From Pyrenopolyporus hunteri (taxonomy: Eukaryota; Ascomycota; Sordariomycetes; Xylariales; Hypoxylaceae), in NCBI GenBank assembly GCA_902806595.1, contig CADCXC010000009.1:620001-684000 (forward strand): DNA of 64,000 nt. Reading direction: 5' to 3'. The position numbers and the translations under genes are program-made. The notes beneath the pieces were generated by a model that made no database searches, was not told where the DNA came from, and was given only the letters and a program-made list of their open reading frames with translations. Within the stretch, counting starts at the first letter, position 1. Each line of letters begins with the position of its first letter. Shown here in pieces: positions 21,390 to 30,700 of the stretch.

Positions 21390-22986
21390 CTAAACCACCA
21401 GGAGACAAGCCCCTATGACCACCGCCAACCCCGTCCCCGTCCCCATCCACGTCCTCGCCCCTCCTCCCCCTCCCCCAAACCCCGCCGCAGCCGCCGCATT
21501 CGGCAACTCCTTCTGCACCGTGACCGTCGCCGTGGCCGCGGCCAGCGTGCAACTCGCCGCGCCGCAGCCGTACCCCCGGGGACAGCAGCCGGGCACGGGG
21601 CCGGCGTCCTCGCCGCACAGGAACCAGCCGGCGGCGCAGGTCGGGCCGGGGCCGGGGCTGGCCCCGGCGGCCTGCGCGTCGGACAGGGGCACGGCGATCG
21701 TGGCCCCGCTCGAGACGAGCGTCGTCATGGCGGCCGCCGGCGGGCACGACGTCGTGCTGCAGTCGCGGCCCGTCCGGCAGCACCCGCCGCCCTCGCGCGC
21801 TACGCACGCGTAGAACCCCGTGGGGCAGTAGGATGGGGATGAGGATGGTGATGGGGAGGAGGAGGGCCCGCTGGTGGGGCGGAGAGGGGGGATGCCCCCG
21901 GAGTTCGAGCTGCTGTCGGTGGGTGATGGGGAGGAGGGGGTGGAGGTGGAGATGCTGGCGGTTGTGGTGCGCGTCGTGGTGCTGGTCACGGGCTCGCCGC
22001 CGCCGGAGGGCGTGACGGTTACGATCACGGTTATTATTTGTGTGGAGGGTGTGGGGGGCGGGAGGGAGGTTGATATCACGCTCGTGTGGGTGATGACGGT
22101 GACGGTGCTGGATATGCCTAGATTTTAGTCTGGTTAGCGCTTCTTCCCTCTCCATCTTCCGCCCCTTCCTCCTCCATCTTATAGTATAGATAGGAGAATA
22201 AGAGTAAGAGTAACAGTAAGAATAGAATCAGAGTAATAAAAAAAAATCAAACTCACACCCAACCTCAGCGCACACGAACCCCGCGATACAGCACCCGCCC
22301 CCCACGCTCGCGCCGCACGCCGTCGCGCCGCCCGAGCAGCCCCCGACCGTGACGCCGCACGTCTGCCCGTCCGGGCAGCACCCCACGTTCCCGGCCTCGG
22401 GCGCGTCCGTCACCGCGAAGCACGTCGTGCCCTGCGCGCAGCAGTAGTTCGGCTGCTCGATGTTGCCGCAGCTGTGCGTGCCCTCGGGGCACGCGAATTG
22501 CCGCCCGCGCAGCCGCGAGAGGACGGCGCGCGCTCGGCGGTAGAGCTGTGCTCCTGGTGCTGATTTTGAATCTGGGTTTGGATCTGGATCTCTTCGCCCG
22601 TTCGCTCCTGCTCCTGCTCCTACTCCTACCCCCTCCGTGCTTGCCCCGCCTCTGTGGTGGTAGTCGTGGTAGTCGAGGTGTAAGGGAAACGGCGGGCGGA
22701 ATGGTATCGCGGCGGAACTGTTCCCGGAGAGAAGGAGCTCTTCGTCGGGGGCCGGGAAGGCGTCGGCGTGTCGCGCATGGTGCTGGTCTAGATGCGGTTG
22801 GCCTACCGGCGCGAAGGCGTAGTATTCCGGGAAGAACTTCTCGCCCTCGTCTAGCGACATCTTGCGGATCGCGGTCGGATGTTGCTGTAGTTGCTGCCCC
22901 TGCTGCTGCGCGCGTAACTGTGTCGCGGCTGCGAGGAGGACGAGGAGAGAGGGCGGGAGACCGAGCATCGTGTTTGAGAGGCGCAT
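21390..22986 (-). CDS. Cys-rich GPI-anchored surface protein, two exons
   Basis: Exon 1 is 22986-22257 and exon 2 is 22117-21390, giving 485 residues. The intron (22118-22256) starts GTGAGT; splicing restores a Cys codon, so the motif reads CAEVGC followed by ISSTVTVIT. Residues 1-26 are a signal peptide ending in Leu-Arg-Ala. A Gln- and His-rich stretch follows. Four Cys cassettes of similar form are visible: CPEGTHSCGN with CCAQGTTC, CCPDGQTC to CCIAGFVC, YCPTGFYAC with CCRTGRDC, and GWFLCGED with CCPRGYGC. A Thr/Ser-rich linker separates the first two from the last two. The C-terminus ends with a Gly-rich segment and a hydrophobic tail (LAVVIGACLLVV), fitting a GPI signal. This is a recognisable group of fungal putative GPI-anchored proteins without known function. 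The exon junction is well supported by homology-like continuity, but not proven. Confidence 0.85.
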
Positions 22987-24143
22987 TTTGGTCCGCTCGG
23001 CTTGTCTCGGAAAGGTGATGATAACGGGGATTTGGGTACTCGAGGTGCTAGCTTCGTATTATGGTGATAGTTGGTAGGTGATTAGCGAATAGGTGCGTAG
23101 GTAACGTCAGCCCGCTTGCGAATATCCGAGCTGGCGATGCAATTCGCGGAGAGGGTTGCACTGGTCGGAAGGCGTCTCGAAGCTGTGCGACGACACAACG
23201 GGCTTGCCTTGCTGTCAGCTGGAACTAATATTGTGCACAATCATTGGACTCGATGGGAATATTTTGGGTATGTAAGTTAAATCCCAATGCCCCTTCCTGA
23301 GTACATATCCCAAGCAAGTTAACAAGGTGTTCGACAATTTTGAAGGAGGATTTTGTTATTATTTTAGTGAAGTGAGCTCCGATGTCAACAACAACAATGA
23401 CAGTAGTTTAAACAGGGGTGGTGCTGGCTCAGCTGGGGGGTTTTTAAGGGACCGACATGGGTCTAGGTACCCGAAGTTCCGTCTTTGACAACGCATCGAG
23501 CCGATGCCAGGTACCTCTACGTATTACATGGTATGCCTGGGTTGGGTAACCTAACGAAACTTCAGTATCGTAATTAACTATAAAATCGTCTATTGGATAT
23601 TTTTAATATTGGCATTGTGGTGAGGCGAGGCGAAGCCGTTGATACCGTCTATTAAGGGGTTATGCATGTTCAAAGCCATAATCGATTTACAAAGTAACTG
23701 AATGTCGAGACTACGGCAAAGCAGAGTAATCCGGGATGAAGAGGTATCCTAACAGGGCGTACAACAAACAGAACTCTACCAATTAGTATCTAAAGAAATA
23801 AGTCAAGTCCTCGAGAATTCAGTCGTGAATTTACTCTATTTCGAGTGGAGTTACGTTGGGTATCTACCTATCTATGTTTGCCCTGTAGTAAAGTAACACC
23901 GCTTATTTTATCTACCCAGATACCAGGCATCATACAACCCTTCCGGGGGCTTGCTTAGACGTTCCACCCTAATCTTGAGGCAACTCCGGTCTCTTCCATC
24001 CCTAGGAACATCCGTGTCTCCGTAACCCATCGAATCAGAAGCTTTTCATCATACTCTTCTATCCTATAATACAAGGAGGTCATACAATTGCTTAGAATCC
24101 CATACCATGCCCTTAATGCTGTATCATAATACATCTCCAAGCA
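22987..24143. other. Intergenic, no gene seen
   Basis: About 1.15 kb lie between the Cys-rich GPI gene (its promoter side) and the 3' end of the MRM1-like gene. The short minus-strand frame just beyond the MRM1 stop (23955-24140) has no recognisable features and is treated as 3' flank. Confidence 0.6.
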
Positions 24144-26267
24144 TCACCACAGTTTTTCCTCAGAATCGTCGTCTTCATTGGGTTCGAGTACCTTAGAGAA
24201 TTCACCGTCGGGGAACTGCTTCTTCAAGAACGAAGAACAAAGGATAGCGGTCGCCACGCTGGCGTTGAGGCTGTCTACCGTGGTAGACCCGGAATTGTTC
24301 GGTATCGTAACCTCGAAGTCCGTCGCACGTCTCGTCTTCCTGTTGAGCCCTTCGCCTTCGCTCCCGATCAGTAGAACCGTGGGGTTGGTCGACAATGGAT
24401 CGTACGTCTCTACTCTATCCAACGTGACGTGCTTACCCTCCTTGGGTCGATCGGTCGGCGCTACCGAAGCGTAGAAAACCCAGCCTGCCTCTTTAGATCG
24501 GGGGATGAAGTCGAGAAGAGAACCGACGGAGAACAGTTGCATGAATTCGGACGCACCAGCCGACGCTTTCACAGCTATAGAAGTCAAGGTGGCCGAATAA
24601 CCTTTCGTGATTCCGATGGCGTTGACTCCGAGGAATGCTGCCGATCGTATAATAGCGCCTAGGTTCCCCGGATCTTTAATGCCGTCCAACAGTAGGACGA
24701 AGGGTTTCCGGCCGGGCGGAAGAGAGCACTTGACGAATTCGGAATTGCCGTTTACCTGTGCCTCCTCAAAAGACTGGTGAGCCAGTTCAACGCTGAATCC
24801 CCGATCCGGCTCTTCGGCAAACGAGCCTAGAGCCTTAAGGGGCGGTTGCGGTAACGGAGACGCCTCGAGAACACAGCCGTTGTGCGGTCGACCCTCGCTC
24901 ATCTTGTCCATCATCCGAAGGCCGTGGCTGTCCTTTAATTTCGTAACAGGGATACCGGCGCGTTTTGCACGCCTCTCGAAGTCAATGATTTGAGAAGTAT
25001 GCTCCCGATTCAACCCATCGTAGATGTACAGGTTATATAGCTTTCGCCGGCCCCCCTTGAGGGCGGCTTCAACCGCAGATTGGCCGTATAAGAATTGGGA
25101 TGCCGCGGTAGTGCGATGAATGCGGATGAGATTGCTATCCCTTGGCGAGCTTCGGTCGGACTCAGTTCGCTCACCCTCTTGGCTAGCTTGCTGCTCTTTC
25201 CATGGTCGGTGGTCACGCGCCTCTCTTCGGAAGTCTGAACCACCGAACTCGTTTTGGGGTGACCTATCACTGTTCCCCGATTTAAATAGCTCCTTGTCGC
25301 CGAATGGGCCGTCGCCGTCCCTCTTCCCGAATAGTTCCTTGTCGCCAAACGTCCTGTCGCCGTTCCTCGGCCTGGATGTTTCCCTCTCGCCAAAGGTATT
25401 GTTACTGTTCCGCGGCCTAAATGTTTCCCTGCCATCAAAGGTATTATTACTGTTCCTCGACCTGAACGTTTCCTTGTCGCCAAAGGTATTGTTATTGTCC
25501 CTCGGCCTAAATGTGTCTCTGTCTCCAAAGGTCTTGCTACCATTTCTCGTCGTAAATGATTCCCTGTCGCCAAAGGTATCGTTACCGTTCCTTGGCCTAA
25601 ATGTGTTTCTGTCTCCAAAGGTCTTGCTACCGTTCCTCGTCGTAGATGATTCCCTATCACCGAACGACCTAGCATCACTCCTCATCCCGGTTGACTCCCT
25701 ATCGTCAGATGACTTACGAAAGCCAGGAGAGGAGGGAAAACGTGACGAGGAGGGCGATCTTCCTTCCGGCCGCATGGGCCGGCTGGAACCGCGGTCCCCT
25801 CGCCCATCCTTGTTTGGTCGTCCGGGACTTGAGACAAAATCCTGCATGAACTGATCTTTCGACAATGCATCTCCTGTACCGCGAGGCCGCGATTGTTCTC
25901 TCCCGGAGCCCCTAGCTGTTCTATTCCCCGACGAGGCGCCCTTTAGCTTATAAACTAAACTATCCTTTCCAAACGGTTCACCTGGGTCATAGAAGCGTGC
26001 TTTTCTTGACTTCGGCCCTGGACCTGTGTCGGTGATGTCCTTTTTGCCTTTCTTGATCTTAAGCGATGGCTTGTCTTTCCTGCTGAGCCTAGTCCCGGAC
26101 GTGGACTTATAGCCCTGCGGCCTAGCTTTTTCTGAATTATGTAGACCACGGTGGATTGCTGAGAGGGAGGAAGCACGTGAATGTAGGCCAATAGGCCGGG
26201 AATGAGCCCAGGTTCTCAGGAAGATATCATGTTTACCCCGTAAACACGAAGAGGTAAGGGAAATCAT
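24144..26267 (-). CDS. MRM1: Mitochondrial 16S-type (21S) rRNA 2'-O-ribose methyltransferase, MRM1/SpoU family
   Basis: This is a single frame of 707 residues, ATG at 26267. The N-terminal 45 residues are rich in Arg, Ser and Leu and lack acidic residues apart from one Asp and one Glu, which fits a mitochondrial presequence. Residues about 390-470 form the SpoU substrate-binding domain (FLYGQSAVEAAL to PHNGCVLEA). The SPOUT methyltransferase domain carries the three usual motifs: LLLDGIKDPGNLGAIIRSA (525-543), VLLIGSEGEGL (631-641) and TTVDSLNASVATAIL (662-676). The family methylates a ribose in the peptidyl-transferase centre of the mitochondrial large-subunit rRNA using S-adenosylmethionine. 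Between presequence and enzyme lies a charged, disordered insert with nine tandem 15-residue repeats (202-336), which makes this protein much longer than yeast MRM1. It is divergent from the mit1 gene, 1.46 kb away. Confidence 0.93.
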   Translation of the reverse strand: MISLTSSCLRGKHDIFLRTWAHSRPIGLHSRASSLSAIHRGLHNSEKARPQGYKSTSGTRLSRKDKPSLKIKKGKKDITDTGPGPKSRKARFYDPGEPFGKDSLVYKLKGASSGNRTARGSGREQSRPRGTGDALSKDQFMQDFVSSPGRPNKDGRGDRGSSRPMRPEGRSPSSSRFPSSPGFRKSSDDRESTGMRSDARSFGDRESSTTRNGSKTFGDRNTFRPRNGNDTFGDRESFTTRNGSKTFGDRDTFRPRDNNNTFGDKETFRSRNSNNTFDGRETFRPRNSNNTFGERETSRPRNGDRTFGDKELFGKRDGDGPFGDKELFKSGNSDRSPQNEFGGSDFRREARDHRPWKEQQASQEGERTESDRSSPRDSNLIRIHRTTAASQFLYGQSAVEAALKGGRRKLYNLYIYDGLNREHTSQIIDFERRAKRAGIPVTKLKDSHGLRMMDKMSEGRPHNGCVLEASPLPQPPLKALGSFAEEPDRGFSVELAHQSFEEAQVNGNSEFVKCSLPPGRKPFVLLLDGIKDPGNLGAIIRSAAFLGVNAIGITKGYSATLTSIAVKASAGASEFMQLFSVGSLLDFIPRSKEAGWVFYASVAPTDRPKEGKHVTLDRVETYDPLSTNPTVLLIGSEGEGLNRKTRRATDFEVTIPNNSGSTTVDSLNASVATAILCSSFLKKQFPDGEFSKVLEPNEDDDSEEKLW
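25260..25664 (-). repeat. In-frame 45-bp minisatellite, nine units, inside MRM1-like gene
   Basis: Nine consecutive 15-residue units of the form FGDrexFrxRNgnnT occupy residues 202-336. Units differ by several substitutions, and two alternating versions (ESFTTRNGSKT and DTFRPRNGNDT types) suggest a past duplication of a two-unit block. All units are exactly 45 bp, so copy-number change would keep the frame. Confidence 0.93.
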
Positions 26268-26564
26268 CGCATCTTCTTTGCAGCAATTCTCATCGGCACT
26301 CTATTAATTACAGTGCCTGATGATGGCGAAAGTGCATGAACAGAGTTGTATGAATTTGGAGCGAAGGGAAGATTTCGAGATACATCAGTACAATATAAAC
26401 GCCCGCCTACTTCGATGGTACCGCCCTAAGAGGAAAAAAAAAAAATTAAGGGAAAAAAAAAGTCTTATCTTATCAGTGACTTACACGCATACCTAGGTAC
26501 TTACTATGCACGGGCCACAGCCACTAGCCCCACTACCATTGTCTGCCTAAATACTACGGGTTAA

Positions 26565-27095
26565 CAGGATTTTATTTTAAAAAAATAAATAATAAAGCAT
26601 TAAAACATTAAACTATACTATAAAAAGTTAATATATATCTTTTTATATAAATTAATATATAAAAATATAAAATAAAATTTTATTTTTATCGTTTATTTTT
26701 TTAATATAATAACGTAAATATTACGATATATAAATCGATTAAAAATATACGTTATAAAATAACTTTCGAATAATTTTAATTTAAATTTTATAAAATACGT
26801 ATAAATATAAATAAAAAATTAATTAAATATATATTACGATTTTAAATATAATATAATTAAAAAAAACTTTTATAATTATATAATATACGATTTTTAAAGA
26901 TTTTTTTAAATCGTTATCGTTATTTATATATAATAAAATTTAAAAATATTATAATATTAATAATAAATAATCGAATAATTAAATAATATAAATATTTTTA
27001 TATATAAATTTATATAAAATAATATATATTAATTATTTATAATAAAATTTAATGTTTAACGTTTTAACGTTTTAATTTTTTAAAATAAAATCTTA
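26565..27095. mobile_element. Decayed AT-rich element with terminal inverted repeats, RIP-like mutated
   Basis: A 531-bp block of extreme AT content is bounded on both sides by TTAA (26561-26564 and 27096-27099). Its ends are inverted copies: the left starts CAGGATTTTATTTTAAAAAA and the right, read in reverse complement, starts TAAGATTTTATTTTAAAAAA. The similarity continues inward through ATTAAAACATTAAAC on the left and TTAAAACGTTAAAC on the right. The terminal differences (C/T and G/A) are transitions of the RIP type. Within 26641-27060 only about 30 of 420 bases are G or C. No open frame remains, so it may be a MITE or an internally deleted DNA transposon. TTAA could be a target duplication; a TA duplication is also possible. 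Confidence 0.75.
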
Positions 27096-27165
27096 TTAAC
27101 TTATATGTAAGTTAAACCCGCATAAGTACCTAGGTACCCAAGACAAACTCCGCATACGTAAAGGC

Positions 27166-27274
27166 ACTGTATGTACTGTATGTACTGTATGTACTGTATG
27201 TACTGTATGTACTGTATGTACTGTATGTGCTGTATGTACTGTATGTGCTGTATGTGCTGTATGTACTGTATGTA
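27166..27274. repeat. 9-bp satellite, about twelve copies
   Basis: The unit ACTGTATGT repeats in perfect register, with three units reading GCTGTATGT. It lies about 70 bp beyond the decayed inverted-repeat element and about 450 bp upstream of the mit1 start codon. Confidence 0.95.
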
Positions 27275-27723
27275 CAATACTGTGTAGACGGCCGCGCTAA
27301 TGGAGCTAGGCTGTTTTTAGATTAAGTGCCTCGATTAACGCAACGCGTGAACGATGGACCAATTAATTTCACGGCGCGTCTCGCACCGGCAACCAGCAAC
27401 CATCGACAACGTCCAAGACACCTAACAATTTTTGCACGATAGCCCTCTTTCTCGAACCCCTAATGCTGTATTTCCTGGAGAAATGTGACGATGACTTCAT
27501 GTAAATATACCACTGAACTAGTATAAAGTCGTCCTCCTTTAATTATGAGTGCGTATTATAAATGCTGACCCAGCAATTAGATCCATAACCCCTCAAGCCT
27601 CGTGCCGCATTTCTCGTCACATTTCTTGTCGCATTTCTTGTCGCATTACGGACTTCGACCCAACGTTATGTATCCGCCTACTTTGTCTACATACTTATAG
27701 AAGTTCAATGCAGGTGATGCAAG

Positions 27724-30700
27724 ATGGCGAGCGACAGGGAAGACTTACAGGCCGGTACGGCGCTGCAGGAGGAGGACGATGATGTCGTTATGGACGAGGC
27801 GCATGGCCTTTCTTACACGGACTCGGACGAGTCATCCGAGAACGAAGACGACACGTACGGCCTTGGTGCAGAAGAATATGAGCATGGGCATGAGCGAGAA
27901 TATGAGCAAGAGCAAGAGCAAGAGCAAGCGACAGATGATAGACCTCCGGCAGTATGTCAGCCATGTTCCATCCAAGTAATCCTTAGACCTCCACCGGATC
28001 CGACAATATACGAACCCATATACCCAAGCCAGACTATTCAAAGAATCCTAGACGAGGAAGAGGTGGATGGTGAACTCAACTATATTGTTGAGTTTAAGGA
28101 CGGCCACATCGAACAGGTAAGCAGTCCTCACTTTTTTTATTTTATTATTATTCTATGGTTATTTTTATTTTATCTTTGCGCCTTCCGCGAGGACACACCA
28201 CGGCGCGTTGGTGGTGGTTTCCCTCTTCATTTCCTTTGTCTCCCGGCGGTTGCCTCCCGGCTGCTACGCAACCATACAACAAACATGTCGCGTTGCTAGT
28301 GATGTTGCTAGCAGACTGGTGCATCTTTTCCTACTACATAAACAGTCTCCCTCCCACACTTTTGGGTGCATTTTGTCGCGCGCTCTTGAAAAGGTCCAAG
28401 GCTCCCCGCGTCCTCCTTCTCCAGAGTTGTCGGACGCCCTGAGTCTTAACCCTTAACCCGCACCTATTACCTTTCTCTCTTTCTCTTCACCCTCCGTCAA
28501 TACTACCAGCCTACTTCGCGCATATCTACCTAATTACTACCCTCATCTTTCCCTTCCTCTATCACCACCAAACATTCCTATCCAACACCGCAGACCTTGC
28601 AGACGTCTACATCATACACCTATATGAACCTCCTTTGATCTTTCATCCCGGAACCTATCCTACATAGCAGTCTTAGAGTGTACAGCACTACCTGTCTAGA
28701 ATTGCTAGGGATATTATCATTGGTACGTCGCCCAAAGAAGGTGCTCACGGAGGACCAAAGCGCATATTGCTCTCGCCTCGTCTGGACCTGTATAGCCTGT
28801 ACCCGTCTCATCTAGAAGGGTATAACCTACCTATACTTGCCCTCCTATTCAACGAGCGTGTTATTTCATGCCCACCTCCCTTCCCTTCCCCTCCCCTCTT
28901 CCTTGCGCACACACCACACGCACCAACATAGTCAAGAAGACGCAGCCTCGTCCCCATTACACCTTGGCTTTACCTATTCCCTTTTATCTTTCTTAGGATA
29001 TCAAGTCCTTTTCTTACTAACCACCCGCACAATAGGTGGCGTATGATGATATACTAGAGCTAGAGAATGGTCCTCATGCTTCTCAGAGATTCCAAGAAAG
29101 AAGATTCAACATAAATCAGTTGACCATGCCTAGCCGCGCTAGCAAGCGCCCTCTCCCTGAGGACGATTATCAAGACTCGGAATCGTCTGTCTCAGATATC
29201 CCTAAAAAACGAACTAGGGCTGCGTCTCTCTCTACTCGTAGGAGCACGCGGCATGCCTCGAGACAGGCATCAAGCCGAGCTTCCAGGCAAGCCTCGGCGC
29301 GAGTATCAGTAGATAACGACCCTAAAGGCAACGGCTTCGATGACGAGTATTTCGGCCCACTCTCGGATAAGGACAGCGATGAGCCCTTGTTCTCGAAATC
29401 CCGCAAGCGTGGTCGTCTCTTCCCCGGAAAAGAGACTCGCTCAAGTAGTCGGGCTCGGCGGCACCAGTATATTCTAGATGACTCCGAAGATGAGTTAGTG
29501 CAAACCCACAAGTCTAATCTCTACGAGGAAGAGGACGACGATGTTATTCCTATCGTCCGCTCCGATGTTGGCAGCGCCGCGAGGGTTTCGTCACGCAAGA
29601 AGAAGAAGCCAAGGCCTTCGTATTCATTAACAAAATATGTCGACAGCGGCTCGGAAATCGAGTTTGAGACGTCCCGGAAGTCGAGGACGTCAAAGAGGTC
29701 AACTAAGGCCTCCAAGAGCATGAGAGATCCCGAGGTTGATGACGAGTACGAACTGATCGAGGATAATACTTCCTCCGTACCTAAGATAGCGGCAATTAAG
29801 GAGGTTTTCAAAGACCATCCTAAACAGTCCGAATTCAGACGAGCACACTGCGACGTGTGCGACTCTTGCGGATTAGAGGCAAGCCACGCAAAGGGGAGCC
29901 TTATTCCTTGCCAAGGGTGTTCTTTTTCATACCATAAAGTATGCATCGGTCAGAGGTCCCAACGCGACCATAGGGTTACCAAGATCGGCCCGAACGAGTT
30001 CGTGCTACAATGCCGATTCTGCATTGGACTACATCGGAAGAAGGACAAACGTGCTCCTGATTACGCAATGTGCCAAGATTGCAAGATTCCTGGCGTCTCG
30101 TGCGCCGAGTTCTCGGCGAAGAGGACTCCGAAGCAGGAAGAGAAGGCCAGGCTCGACAATGGGGGAGAAGACCCCATCACGCACGTCCAACCCGACCTAG
30201 TCAACAATCACGGCAACGTCCTCTTCCGCTGCTTAACTTGCAGACGTGCCTATCACCTGGAGCACCTGCCCGCGCTTACCGTGAACCCCCGCAACGTGAC
30301 GGATATCCGGGAAGACCGTCTCGACGAATACGCATTGGCCGGATGGAAGTGCAAGGACTGCCTAGACGCTGAGCGCGGTATCCACGCCCTAGTTGCATGG
30401 CGACCTGCCGACCAGGGCGCCTACGTTAAGGGCCAGAATAACGACGAGTTCAACGAGGACGAGATAGAATATCTAGTGAAATGGGAGGGACGATCCCACC
30501 TCCACGACACTTGGATGGCTGGTGCTTGGGTTTACGGTGTGTCTACGCCTGCCATGCGTATCTCGTTCCATAAGCGCGAAGGGAACGAATTGCCCAAGAT
30601 GACGGCCGAGGCTGCAGTTGAGGAGGAATGGGTTCTAGCCGACGTCTTACTCAGCGTGAGATACAAGCGCGGATCCAACGCTTCCTCCAAGGAACAAGAT

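Noticed and set aside
21349..22155. Second minus-strand frame overlapping exon 2 of the Cys-rich GPI gene
   Set aside because: It is Arg/His-rich, typical of a shifted frame over GC-rich repeats; the exon 2 frame carries the Cys cassettes and GPI tail.
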